Part shown: piece by piece, positions 1 to 8,486 of the stretch
Layout: each line of letters begins with the position of its first letter
How positions within the stretch are numbered: the first letter of the stretch is position 1
Assembly: GCF_015209585.1 (NCBI RefSeq)
Contig: NZ_JADEYR010000001.1
Location: forward strand, 124,001-188,000
Direction of reading: 5' to 3'
Length of the DNA stretch: 64,000 nucleotides
Origin: Brachybacterium epidermidis
GTDB taxonomy: Bacteria > Actinomycetota > Actinomycetes > Actinomycetales > Dermabacteraceae
Notes under the pieces: generated by a model
What the model was told of the DNA's origin: nothing
The model's database searches: none
What the model saw: only the letters and a program-made list of their open reading frames with translations
Translations under genes and position numbers: made by a program

Positions 1-278
1 GGCGTACCGCCCGCGAGCTGGCCGACGTCATGACCCGCCTCCCACAGGCCCTGATCAACGTCAAGAACGTGGACAAGGCGCGCGCCACCATCGACCGCGG
101 TGTGCTCGACGCCGTCGCCGAGGCCGAGGCCGAGTTGGGGGAGACCGGCCGCGTGCTGCTGCGCCCCTCCGGCACCGAGCCCGTGGTCCGCGTGATGGTC
201 GAGGCGCCCACCGACGAGCAGGCCACCGCCGTGGCTGAGCGCCTCGCCGCTGTGGTCAGCGAGCGCGTCGGCCTCTGA
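1..278 (+). CDS. glmM: Phosphoglucosamine mutase, C-terminal end (partial)
   Basis: This is the last 91 codons of a gene that begins before the window; the reading frame starts at base 3. The cytosolic enzyme converts glucosamine-6-phosphate to glucosamine-1-phosphate for UDP-GlcNAc and peptidoglycan synthesis. The visible part is the phosphate-binding C-terminal domain of the alpha-D-phosphohexomutase family, with the typical RPSGTEPVVRVMVEA segment. The neighbouring glmS, 1.2 kb downstream, makes its substrate, which supports glmM over other phosphohexomutases. The catalytic serine lies outside the window and cannot be checked. Confidence 0.93.
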   Translation, partial: RTARELADVMTRLPQALINVKNVDKARATIDRGVLDAVAEAEAELGETGRVLLRPSGTEPVVRVMVEAPTDEQATAVAERLAAVVSERVGL

Positions 279-288
279 GTCGCATCCT

Positions 289-326
289 GTGAGGGCCGGT
301 CGACAGTGCGGCCGGCCCGTCCTCAC
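289..326. terminator. Hairpin between convergent glmM and coaA
   Basis: An imperfect GC-rich inverted repeat (left arm 289-299, right arm 312-326 with a small bulge) lies between the ends of the two convergent genes and overlaps the coaA stop codon. There is no clear T-run on either side, so it is a candidate bidirectional terminator by position and fold only. Confidence 0.45.
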
Positions 327-1273
327 ACCTTGCGCAGCAGGACGGTCTGCACCCGGTGCAGGCCGTCCTTGCGCAGCACGAGATCCGCGCGACCGCGCGT
401 GGGCAGCACGTTCTCCGAGAGGTTCGGCCCGTTGATGGAGCGCCAGATCCGCTCGGCCGTCTGCCTGGCCTCCTGGTCCGAGAGCTCCGCGTAGCGGCGG
501 AAGTAGGAGCGGGGGTCGTTGAAGGCGGTGCGTCGCAACTGCAGGAACCGCTCGACGTACCAGCGCTGCACGTCCTCACCGCGGGCATCCACGTACACGG
601 AGAAGTCGAAGAAGTCCGAGACCGCCAGGCCCATCCGCCCGTCACGACGCGGCCGCGAGGGCTGGAGCACGTTCAGGCCCTCCAGGATCAGCACGTCCGG
701 TCGCTCCACCACCACCCGTTCGTCCTCGACGATGTCGTAGGTGAGGTGGGAGTACACCGGTGCCTCCACGCTCGACACCCCGGCCTTGACGTCGGAGACG
801 AACCGCAGCAGGCGCCTGCGGTCGTAGCTCTCGGGAAAGCCCTTGCGGTGCATGATGCCGCGCTTCTCGAGCTCGGCGTTGGGGTACAGGAACCCGTCGG
901 TGGTCACCAGCTGGACGCGCGGCGTGTCCGGCCAGCGCGCCATCAGCTCCCGCAGCAGGCGCGCGGTGGTGGACTTGCCCACGGCCACCGATCCCGCCAC
1001 CGCGATCACGTACGGGGTGCGGTGCTGCCGCTGGGGCAGGAAGTCCCCCCGCGCCATGCGCAGCTGCTGGGCGGCGGCCACCTGGATGTTCAGCAGGCGC
1101 GAGATGGGCCGGTACACCGCATCGACCTCCTGCAGGTCCACCCGGTCGCCCAGGCCCCGCAGCTTCGCCACGTCCTGCTCGGACAGGGGGAGCGGGGTCT
1201 GCTGCGAGAGCCGGGCCCACTCGTCACGAGGGATCTCGTCGAACGGGGAGACGGCGTTGACGGCGGATCTCAT
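323..1273 (-). CDS. coaA: Type I pantothenate kinase
   Basis: This 316-residue protein phosphorylates pantothenate, the first step of coenzyme A synthesis, in the cytosol. The P-loop GSVAVGKST lies near residues 94-102, followed by the [11 protein letters not shown] and [10 protein letters not shown] segments typical of prokaryotic CoaA, and the length is normal (about 310-320). The ATG at 1273 is chosen because the family N-terminus ([14 protein letters not shown]) follows it. The frame stays open to 1423, but that extension has no family character. The gene is divergent from glmS, with 179 bases between the two starts that should hold both promoters. Confidence 0.95.
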   Translation of the reverse strand: MRSAVNAVSPFDEIPRDEWARLSQQTPLPLSEQDVAKLRGLGDRVDLQEVDAVYRPISRLLNIQVAAAQQLRMARGDFLPQRQHRTPYVIAVAGSVAVGKSTTARLLRELMARWPDTPRVQLVTTDGFLYPNAELEKRGIMHRKGFPESYDRRRLLRFVSDVKAGVSSVEAPVYSHLTYDIVEDERVVVERPDVLILEGLNVLQPSRPRRDGRMGLAVSDFFDFSVYVDARGEDVQRWYVERFLQLRRTAFNDPRSYFRRYAELSDQEARQTAERIWRSINGPNLSENVLPTRGRADLVLRKDGLHRVQTVLLRKV

Positions 1274-1452
1274 GGGGCGATTGTTCCAGCCCGGGCCCCG
1301 TGACGCGCACCGGACAGGCCGTGACCGATCGTGACCGAACCTGCGCGGGATGCTCCACGTGCGTGCACGGTCGCTCTGGATCGTGAGCGACACCTCTCTC
1401 CACCAGCGGTTTCGGGGTGTCACACCCTGCGCGGGCCGTTAGCGTGAGCCCC

Positions 1453-3315
1453 ATGTGTGGAATCGTCGGATACGCAGGCCCCGCGCCGCCTCCCTCCCGC
1501 CCCGTCGATGTGGCCCTGCAGGGCCTGGCCCGGCTCGAGTACCGCGGGTACGACTCCGCCGGCATCGCCGTGGTCGACGACGGCACTGTGCGCCTCGGGA
1601 AGCGGGCCGGCAAGCTGCAGAACCTGCGCGAGGCCCTCGCCGAGCGCACCGACATGACCGGCAGCGTGTCCATCGGCCACACCCGCTGGGCCACCCACGG
1701 CTCACCCAACGACACCAACGCCCACCCCCACCTGGGCGGTCACGACGACGAGCTCGCCCTGGTGCACAACGGCATCATCGAGAACTTCGCCGCCCTGCGC
1801 GCCGAGCTGGAGGCGGCCGGCTACCCCTTCCGCTCCGAGACCGACTCCGAGGCCGCCGCCCACCTGGTGGCCCGGGAGATGGAGGCCACCGGCGACCTCA
1901 CCGAGGCGATGCGCCGGGCCGTCACCCATCTCGACGGTGCCTTCACGCTGCTGGCCGTGCACCGCGATGCCCCGGGCACCGTGGTCGCCGCCCGGCGCAA
2001 CTCCCCGCTCGTGGTGGGACTGGGCGACGGCGAGAACTTCCTGGGCTCGGACGTGGCCGCCTTCGTGGACTCCACCCGCGAGGCGCTGGAGATCGACCAC
2101 GACCAGATCGTCACCGTCACCGCCGATGCGGTGCGAGTGATCACCGCCGACGGCGCCGAGGTCACCGACCCCAAGCGCTTCACCATCGAGTGGGACGTGA
2201 CCGCCGCGCAGAAGGGCGGCTACCCCTCCTTCATGGCCAAGGAGATCCACGAGCAGGCCGGCGCCATCGCCGACACCCTGCTGGGCCGCCTGGTCGACGG
2301 GAAGCTGCACCTGGACGAGAAGGCGATCGACGACTCCGTGCTGCGCAGCGTGGACAAGATCGTGGTAGTGGCCTGCGGCACCGCCGCCAACGCGGGTGCG
2401 GTGGTCAAGTACGCCATCGAGCACTGGTGCCGCATCCCGGTGGAGGTGGAGCTGGCCCACGAGTTCCGCTACCGCGACCCTGTGGTCACCGAGAAGACGC
2501 TGGTGGTGGCGATCTCCCAGTCCGGCGAGACCATGGACACCCTGATGGCCGTGCGCCACGCGCAGGAGCAGGGCGCCAAGGTGATCGCGATCTGCAACAC
2601 CCGTGGTTCCACCATCCCCCGCGAGGCCGATGCCGCCCTGTACCTGTACGTCGGCCCGGAGATCGCGGTGGCCTCCACCAAGGCCTACCTGGGCCAGATC
2701 GCCGCCTGCTACCTGCTGGGCCTGTACCTGGCGCAGGTGCGCGGCAACCTCTTCCCCGACGAGATCGCCCAGATCATGGAGGACCTGCACGCCCTGCCGG
2801 AGAAGATCCAGCAGGTGCTGGACGCCTCGGCACAGGTCGAGGATCTCGCCAAGGACATGAAGGACGCCACCAGCGTGCTGTTCCTGGGCCGGCACGTGGG
2901 CTACCCGACCGCCATGGAGGGCGCGCTGAAGCTGAAGGAGATCGCCTACATCCACGCCGAGGGGTTCGCGGCCGGCGAGCTCAAGCACGGCCCCATCGCC
3001 CTCATCGAGGAGGGGCAGCCGGTGTTCGTGATCGTGCCCTCCCCGCGCGGGCGCGACGTGCTGCACTCCAAGGTGATCTCCAACATCCAGGAGGTGCGCG
3101 CCCGGGGTGCCCGTACCCTGGTGATCGCGGAGGAGGGGGACGACGAGGTGCTGCCCTACGCCGACGTGGTGATCCGCATCCCGCAGACCCGCACCCTGTT
3201 CGCGGCGCTGCTGACGGTGATCCCGCTGCAGATCTTCGCCTGCGAGCTGGCCACCGCGAAGGGCCTGGACGTGGACCAGCCCCGCAACCTGGCCAAGTCC
3301 GTCACCGTGGAGTGA
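1453..3315 (+). CDS. glmS: Glutamine--fructose-6-phosphate aminotransferase (isomerizing)
   Basis: A protein of 620 residues that makes glucosamine-6-phosphate from fructose-6-phosphate and glutamine, the committed step to UDP-GlcNAc. The start at 1453 is fixed by the MCGIVGY N-terminus: after Met removal, Cys becomes the N-terminal nucleophile of the class II glutaminase domain (about residues 1-230). Two SIS sugar-isomerase domains follow (ISQSGETMDTLMA; LKLKEIAYIHAEG), and the C-terminus DQPRNLAKSVTVE is standard. The open frame extends upstream to 1417, but an internal Cys would be catalytically useless, so the longer start is rejected. I saw no ribozyme-type leader in the short upstream region. 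Confidence 0.97.
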   Translation: MCGIVGYAGPAPPPSRPVDVALQGLARLEYRGYDSAGIAVVDDGTVRLGKRAGKLQNLREALAERTDMTGSVSIGHTRWATHGSPNDTNAHPHLGGHDDELALVHNGIIENFAALRAELEAAGYPFRSETDSEAAAHLVAREMEATGDLTEAMRRAVTHLDGAFTLLAVHRDAPGTVVAARRNSPLVVGLGDGENFLGSDVAAFVDSTREALEIDHDQIVTVTADAVRVITADGAEVTDPKRFTIEWDVTAAQKGGYPSFMAKEIHEQAGAIADTLLGRLVDGKLHLDEKAIDDSVLRSVDKIVVVACGTAANAGAVVKYAIEHWCRIPVEVELAHEFRYRDPVVTEKTLVVAISQSGETMDTLMAVRHAQEQGAKVIAICNTRGSTIPREADAALYLYVGPEIAVASTKAYLGQIAACYLLGLYLAQVRGNLFPDEIAQIMEDLHALPEKIQQVLDASAQVEDLAKDMKDATSVLFLGRHVGYPTAMEGALKLKEIAYIHAEGFAAGELKHGPIALIEEGQPVFVIVPSPRGRDVLHSKVISNIQEVRARGARTLVIAEEGDDEVLPYADVVIRIPQTRTLFAALLTVIPLQIFACELATAKGLDVDQPRNLAKSVTVE

Positions 3316-3342
3316 CCCGCACGCGGGTGTGATACTGCAGGG

Positions 3343-3906
3343 GTGTACACGTCCCCTTCCGATCCCCATGACCCGCACGGCCCCACCCCGCCTGCCCTGT
3401 CCGCCGGGCCGGCCGGGCGCGTCGAGCCTGCCGAGACGGCCGGGGGATCGCCCCGGGCCTTCGCGCCCCGTGAGGACGGCACCGTGGTGGGGGTCGGCAT
3501 CGACGTGGTCGACGTGCCCCGGCTCGATGCGGCCTTCGTGCGCACCCCGGCGCTGCTGACGCGCCTGCTCACCCCCAGCGAGCGGGAGATGTCCGCCGCC
3601 TCCCGCGCCGCGCGCGTGGCCGCCAAGGAGGCCGTGGGCAAGGCACTGGGGTCCCCGGGGGACTTCTCCTGGCACGACGTCACGGTGCGCCGCAACGGTG
3701 CCCGCAAGCCCTACCTGGTGCTCGAGGGTGCCACGCTGCGCGCCGCCGAGCGCCTAGGGGTGGGCCACCTGCACCTGTCCCTCTCCCACGACGGCTCGAT
3801 CGCCACCGCGATCGTGGTGGCCGAGAGGGAGAGCGACCCGCCGGCGGACCATCGAACGGGGACCAGCCCGAGCAGCAGGCCCACGGGAGCGGAGGCAGGA
3901 GCATGA
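3343..3906 (+). CDS. acpS: Holo-[acyl-carrier-protein] synthase
   Basis: Transfers 4'-phosphopantetheine from CoA to acyl carrier protein. The catalytic domain begins near residue 48 with VVGVGIDVVDVPRL (Mg-binding Asp) and continues with RVAAKEAVGKALG and HLSLSHDG, all AcpS signatures. At 187 residues it is longer than the usual 120-130 because of a Pro/Ala-rich N-terminal stretch of about 45 residues and a polar tail. A GTG start at 3343 is used; a later GTG just before the domain (near 3484) would give a normal-length enzyme, so the start is uncertain. The stop overlaps the next start by 4 bases (ATGA), indicating translational coupling. Confidence 0.88.
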   Translation: MYTSPSDPHDPHGPTPPALSAGPAGRVEPAETAGGSPRAFAPREDGTVVGVGIDVVDVPRLDAAFVRTPALLTRLLTPSEREMSAASRAARVAAKEAVGKALGSPGDFSWHDVTVRRNGARKPYLVLEGATLRAAERLGVGHLHLSLSHDGSIATAIVVAERESDPPADHRTGTSPSSRPTGAEAGA

Positions 3907-5513
3907 TCCACGGCTACGAAGCAGAGACCGTCCGCGCGGCAGAGCGTCCCCTGCTCAATGCAGGCGAGCCCCTGATGCAGCGGGCCGCCCACGCCCTCGC
4001 CGCCCATGTGCGCGCCGAACTGCGGGCCCGGACCGGACTCGTCGCCGATGCGGATCGCGCCCCGGGACCACCACCCCACGTACTGGTGCTCGCGGGCTCC
4101 GGTGCGAACGGCGGCGACGGGCTGCACGCCGCGGCCATGCTGCGCCGAGACGGGATCCGCGCCGATGGACTCGCCACCGCGGACGCCTGCCACCAGGAGG
4201 GGGCCCGAGCCCTCCACGCGGCTGGAGGGACGCTGCACCGGCTCGCGGATCTCACCGAACAGCAGCTGGGCGAGCTGATCGACGGTACCTGCCTGGTGCT
4301 CGATGCGATCCTCGGCATCGGCGGCCGCCCCGAGGTCCCCGGGGAACTGCGAGGGATCCTCGAGCTGATCCGCCACCGCGGCACACCCGTGATCGCCGTG
4401 GACCTCCCCAGCTTCCTGGATGCCACCACCGGTGAGGCCGCCGAGCTCGCTCTGCCCGCGCGTTCCACCGTGACCTTCGGAGCCGTCAAGGCCGGGATGC
4501 TGCTGCCCGGCGGCAGCGCTCTCACCGGTCGCACCCACCTGGTGGACCTGGGGCTGGCGGACCACCTGCCCCCGCAGCCCGCCGTGCAGCGCCTCCAGGA
4601 TGAGGACGTGCGCCGGCTGTGGCCGCGGGCCGGCAGGGACGACAGCAAGTACAGCCGCGGCGTGGTCGCGATCGCCGCCGGCAGCACCCGATATCCGGGC
4701 GCCGCGGTACTGGCCTGCTCCGGTGCGGCACGCGCCGGGGCGGGCATGGTGCGCTGCCTCGCCCCCGCCCCCGTGCTGGACCTGGTGCTGCGCACCCGAC
4801 CCGAGGTCCTGGGCCACCCGGTGCCCGACGGGCCGGCCGCCCCGGCGGCGGGCTCCCGCGCCGGAGGAGTGGACCTGGCCGACATCGGCCGCACCGATGC
4901 GCTCGTGGTCGGCCCGGGCCTTCCCGGTGACGACGCGCGCGCACGCACCGTCATCGGCGCCCTGCGCGCCGGCACCGACGGCGAGGTGCGCCGTGGCGTG
5001 ATCGACGCCGGAGGGATCGATGCCATCCGACGGGCGGACCGCTTCAGCGCCGAGGTGGTGCTCACCCCGCACCGCGGCGAGGCGCAGCGGCTGGCCCGCA
5101 CCTTGGGCATCGACCCCGAACAGGATGCGCCCGCCCTGGCGCGGGCGCTCGCCGGCGCCACCGGGGCGACCGTGCTGATGAAGGGCTCGGTCAGCGTGAT
5201 CGCCGCGCCCGAGGCGGAGGTCCCGCTGCTCGCGCAGGACGACGCGACGGCCTATCTGGCCACTGCCGGCACCGGCGACGTGCTCGCCGGGATCCTGGGC
5301 ACCCTGCTCGCCGCGGGACTGCCCGGCCCGCACTCGGCGGCGATCGCCGCACTGCTGCACGGCCGCGCGGGGCGCCTGGCCTCCCACGGAGGCCTCGTGC
5401 CCTTGGTCGCTCTCGACGTCGCCGATCGGGTCCCCGATGCCCTGGCGACTATCCTGTCGGGCACGGAGGACCAGCCCCACGGCGCAGAGCCGTCGAGCGA
5501 AGGAGAACGATGA
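3903..5513 (+). CDS. nnr: Bifunctional NAD(P)H-hydrate epimerase / ADP-dependent NAD(P)H-hydrate dehydratase
   Basis: A 536-residue fusion that repairs hydrated NAD(P)H. The N-terminal YjeF_N domain (about residues 1-225; VLAGSGANGGDGL, LVLDAILGIGG) epimerizes the hydrate. The C-terminal ribokinase-like YjeF_C domain (about 250-520; VLTPHRGEAQRL, ATAGTGDVLAGILG) dehydrates the S-form with ADP. The fused order is common in bacteria. The gene overlaps acpS upstream and alr downstream by 4 bases each, so it is inside the alr-tsaEB operon. Actinobacterial alr clusters often carry this gene. Confidence 0.93.
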   Translation: MIHGYEAETVRAAERPLLNAGEPLMQRAAHALAAHVRAELRARTGLVADADRAPGPPPHVLVLAGSGANGGDGLHAAAMLRRDGIRADGLATADACHQEGARALHAAGGTLHRLADLTEQQLGELIDGTCLVLDAILGIGGRPEVPGELRGILELIRHRGTPVIAVDLPSFLDATTGEAAELALPARSTVTFGAVKAGMLLPGGSALTGRTHLVDLGLADHLPPQPAVQRLQDEDVRRLWPRAGRDDSKYSRGVVAIAAGSTRYPGAAVLACSGAARAGAGMVRCLAPAPVLDLVLRTRPEVLGHPVPDGPAAPAAGSRAGGVDLADIGRTDALVVGPGLPGDDARARTVIGALRAGTDGEVRRGVIDAGGIDAIRRADRFSAEVVLTPHRGEAQRLARTLGIDPEQDAPALARALAGATGATVLMKGSVSVIAAPEAEVPLLAQDDATAYLATAGTGDVLAGILGTLLAAGLPGPHSAAIAALLHGRAGRLASHGGLVPLVALDVADRVPDALATILSGTEDQPHGAEPSSEGER

Positions 5514-6730
5514 GCGTCCCGATCCCGGCGGAGGATCCCCGATACATCCCCAACCGCGCGGTGGTGGACCCGTCGGCCATCACCGACAACGTGCGTGCAC
5601 TGAAGAGTGCGCTCGACGAGCAGACGGCGCTGATGGCCGTGGTCAAGGCCGACGGCTACGGGCACGGCATGCTCGCCACCGCCCGGGCCGCACTCGAGGG
5701 AGGGGCCACCTGGCTGGGAGCGGCCCACCCGGCCGGTGCCCTGGCCCTGTCGCATGCGGGACTGGACGTGCCCATCCTGACCTGGATGTACGAGCCGCGC
5801 ACCGCAGCCGCCCTGCTGCCGGACCTGGTGGCCGCCGGGATCGACGTGTCCGTCGGCTCCATGGAGATGCTGCACCTGGTGATCGATGCCTCCCGTTCCG
5901 TGGAGCGGCGCGCCCGCGTGCACCTGAAGATCGACACCGGAATGGGCCGCAACGGCGTCCTGCCCTCCCAGGCCGCCCCGGTGGTGCAGGCCATCCGGGA
6001 GGAGGACTTCGTGCAGCTGGTCGCGGCCTGGACCCACCTCACCGATGCGGACGTCCCCTCCGACCCGGCCACCGACCAGCAGGTGGACGTGTTCGACTCC
6101 ACTGTCGCCGCCCTGACCGAGGAGTTCGGCACCATCCCGCTGCAGCACCTGGCCAACTCCGCCGCCCTGCTGTCCCGGCCCGACCTGCACCGCGACCTGG
6201 TGCGGCCCGGCATCGCGATGTACGGCTACCCGCCGGTGGAGACCGACCTCCCGCTGCGACCCGCGATGACCGTCACCAGCCGCCTGGCCCTGGTCAAGGA
6301 GGTCCCGGCGGGGACCACGGTGGGCTACGGGCGCCTGCACACCGCGGCGAGCACCACCCGCCTGGGACTGGTGCCGATGGGCTACGCCGACGGTCTGCAC
6401 CGCGCGGCCAGCGGCAAGGTGTCCGTGCTGGTGCGCACCGCCGAGGGCGACCGGGTGGTGCCGCAGGTGGGCCGCATCAGCATGGATCAGATCGTGCTCG
6501 ACCTGGGCCCTGACAGCGTCGCGAAGGCCGGTGACGAGGTGATCCTGTTCGGCGATGCCCGCATCGGGCACGAGAGCACTCCGGCCGAGGACGGCCCCGG
6601 ACCTGACGCCGCCGGGAGCGACGGACCTGCCGCAACCACGGCCTACGACTGGGCACGTGCCGCCGTCACCATCCCCTACGAGGTGCTCACCTCCATCAAC
6701 GCCCGCGTTCCGCGCGAGGTCCGTCCATGA
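5510..6730 (+). CDS. alr: Alanine racemase
   Basis: A 406-residue PLP enzyme that interconverts L- and D-alanine for peptidoglycan. The PLP lysine is K46 in AVVKADGYGHG, the family signature. The catalytic-tyrosine region VGYGR and the GRISMDQIVLDLG segment are present. A C-terminal insert of about 30 residues (EDGPGPDAAGSDGPA) near residue 365 is an unusual low-complexity addition before the conserved TIPYEVLTSINARVPR end. The start overlaps nnr by 4 bases and the stop overlaps tsaE by 4 bases. Confidence 0.96.
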   Translation: MSVPIPAEDPRYIPNRAVVDPSAITDNVRALKSALDEQTALMAVVKADGYGHGMLATARAALEGGATWLGAAHPAGALALSHAGLDVPILTWMYEPRTAAALLPDLVAAGIDVSVGSMEMLHLVIDASRSVERRARVHLKIDTGMGRNGVLPSQAAPVVQAIREEDFVQLVAAWTHLTDADVPSDPATDQQVDVFDSTVAALTEEFGTIPLQHLANSAALLSRPDLHRDLVRPGIAMYGYPPVETDLPLRPAMTVTSRLALVKEVPAGTTVGYGRLHTAASTTRLGLVPMGYADGLHRAASGKVSVLVRTAEGDRVVPQVGRISMDQIVLDLGPDSVAKAGDEVILFGDARIGHESTPAEDGPGPDAAGSDGPAATTAYDWARAAVTIPYEVLTSINARVPREVRP

Positions 6731-7290
6731 GCGGCATCGAGCTGCACACGGAGGACCCGCGGGACACCCGGCGCGTCGCCGAGGTGCTCGCCACGGTGCT
6801 GCGCGCGGGCGACCTGCTGGTGCTGGACGGGCCCCTCGGCGCGGGCAAGACCACCTTCACCCAGGGCCTCGGGGAAGGGCTGGGGGTGCGTGGGCCCGTG
6901 GCCTCGCCCACCTTCGTGATCGCCCGGGTGCATCCCTCCCTCACCGCAGGCCCGGCACTCGTGCACGTGGACGCCTACCGGCTCGGCGGCAGTGCCGACC
7001 TGGAGGACCTCGACCTCGAGGCCGACCTCGACGATGCGGTCACCGTGGTGGAATGGGGCCGCGACCGAGTGGAGCACATGGCTGATTCGCACCTGCTCAT
7101 CGAGCTGGTGCGCCCCACCCAGGTGGCCGATCCCGACCGCCCCGAGGAGCCGCGCACCCTGCGCCTGCTCCCGTCCGGACCTCGCTGGGACCGGACCGCG
7201 ACGACGTCCCTGTCCCGCGCGCTGGCGGGTGCCGGCCTGAGGACCGCGCCGATCGACCCCGCCACCGACACCCACGAGCAGGAGGACTGA
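6727..7290 (+). CDS. tsaE: tRNA threonylcarbamoyladenosine biosynthesis ATPase TsaE
   Basis: This is the ATPase subunit of the TsaBDE complex that makes t6A37 in ANN-decoding tRNAs. The P-loop GPLGAGKTT is at residues 35-43, followed by SPTFVIAR and HVDAYRLG, which are TsaE hallmarks, and VVEWG (Walker-B-like). At 187 residues it is longer than the usual 150 because of a C-terminal extension. The stop codon shares one base with the tsaB start. tsaE-tsaB-rimI linkage is classic; tsaD is not in the window. Confidence 0.95.
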   Translation: MSGIELHTEDPRDTRRVAEVLATVLRAGDLLVLDGPLGAGKTTFTQGLGEGLGVRGPVASPTFVIARVHPSLTAGPALVHVDAYRLGGSADLEDLDLEADLDDAVTVVEWGRDRVEHMADSHLLIELVRPTQVADPDRPEEPRTLRLLPSGPRWDRTATTSLSRALAGAGLRTAPIDPATDTHEQED

Positions 7291-8018
7291 TGCTGCTGGG
7301 CATCGACACCTCCGGTGCCGTCTCCACCGCTGTGATGGGTGGAGACCTGGACGCACCGGATGCCGCTGTGCGCCACGTGCGCTCCGACGCCCGCGCCCGT
7401 CACCACGACGAGGTGCTGCTGGCCCTGGTCGACGGGGTGATGCAGGACGCAGGCGCCAGCCGCGCAGGGCTCACCGGCGTCGTCGTCGGCCGCGGCCCCG
7501 GCCCCTTCACGGGCCTTCGGGTGGGCCTGGTGGCTGCCCGGTCCATCGCCGCGGTGCTGGGAATCCCCCTGCACGGGGTGTGCTCCCTGGACGCCCTGGC
7601 CCACCAGGCGCTCGCCGAGGCCGACGGGGCTGACGGGGTCGCCGGCAATGCCCGCGACCTGCCGGAGCGCACGGTGGCCGTAGCGCTCGACGCGCGCCGC
7701 CGCGAGGTCTACCACGCCCGGTACCGCCGGTTGGCCGACGGCACCGTGCGCCGCGAGTCCGGGCCAGCCGTTGCCCCGCCCGCGGACGTGGCCGCGGAGC
7801 TCACGGCCTGCGGTCTGCTGGTCGGCTCCGGGACCCGCCTGTACCCGGACCTGCTGCCGGCCACCTCGGAACTCGTGGACGCGGATGCCTCCCACCTGAT
7901 CGAGGTGGCGGCCCTCCTGCACGCCCAGGGGGAGGACCTCACCAGCACGGACCCCCTGTACCTGCGGGACCCGGACGCCGCCAAGCCCACCTCCCGCAAG
8001 AGCGCGCTGGGCCGTTGA
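7290..8018 (+). CDS. tsaB: tRNA threonylcarbamoyladenosine biosynthesis protein TsaB
   Basis: A 242-residue non-catalytic partner of TsaD in t6A synthesis. The N-terminus MLLGIDTSGAVSTAVM and the segment GRGPGPFTGLRVGL are diagnostic of the TsaB/YeaZ branch of the ASKHA fold. The start codon overlaps the tsaE stop by one base, so the two should be made together. Confidence 0.94.
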   Translation: MLLGIDTSGAVSTAVMGGDLDAPDAAVRHVRSDARARHHDEVLLALVDGVMQDAGASRAGLTGVVVGRGPGPFTGLRVGLVAARSIAAVLGIPLHGVCSLDALAHQALAEADGADGVAGNARDLPERTVAVALDARRREVYHARYRRLADGTVRRESGPAVAPPADVAAELTACGLLVGSGTRLYPDLLPATSELVDADASHLIEVAALLHAQGEDLTSTDPLYLRDPDAAKPTSRKSALGR

Positions 8019-8020
8019 CC

Positions 8021-8482
8021 ATGCCCGAGCAGATCACGCTGCGACAGGCGACGCTCGAGGACGTGGAGGCCATCGCCTTCGCCGAGCTGGAGCTGTTCCC
8101 CGGCGAGGCCTGGACCGTGTTCCAGCTGGCCGAGGAGATCGAGCACCCCGATCGTCGCTACGTGGTCGCCGAGGAACCCGGTCGGGCCGGTGAGCTGCTG
8201 GGGTACGCCGGAGTGATGCTGGCCGGCGACACCGCGGACCTGCACACCATCGGCTCCCTCCAGGAGCATCGCGGCATCGGGCAGGCGCTGCTGGGCTGGT
8301 GCGAGCAGGCCGCCCGGGCGGGCGGTGCCGAGCGGATCCTGCTGGAGGTGCGGGAGGACAACGGCCGCGCCCGCGCCTTCTACCGGCGCGCCGGCTACCA
8401 GGAGATCGGGCGCAGGCGCGGCTACTACCGGATCCGCGGGCGCAGCATCGACGCCCTGGTGATGCAGCGCGAGCTGAGCTGA
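8021..8482 (+). CDS. rimI: Ribosomal protein S18-alanine N-acetyltransferase-type GNAT
   Basis: A protein of about 153 residues with a single GNAT fold: the acetyl-CoA loop around HTIGSLQEHRGIGQALLGW and the C-terminal NGRARAFYRRAGYQEIGRRRGYY are RimI-like. It is expected to acetylate the N-terminus of ribosomal protein S18, but actinobacterial RimI proteins vary and the target cannot be read from sequence. The ATG at 8021, two bases after tsaB, is preferred. A TTG at 8015 overlapping the tsaB stop is an alternative that adds two residues. Confidence 0.88.
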   Translation: MPEQITLRQATLEDVEAIAFAELELFPGEAWTVFQLAEEIEHPDRRYVVAEEPGRAGELLGYAGVMLAGDTADLHTIGSLQEHRGIGQALLGWCEQAARAGGAERILLEVREDNGRARAFYRRAGYQEIGRRRGYYRIRGRSIDALVMQRELS

Positions 8483-8486
8483 ACGC

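Noticed and set aside
1274-1452. glmS ribozyme in the glmS leader
   Set aside because: The region is short and also serves coaA. The ribozyme is mainly a Firmicutes element and no matching core was visible.
1702-3675. Long antisense reading frame opposite glmS (657 codons), and similar ones opposite nnr, phoH and the ABC permease
   Set aside because: High-GC coding DNA produces long open frames in shadow positions. These have no family motifs, and the opposite strand encodes clear conserved proteins.
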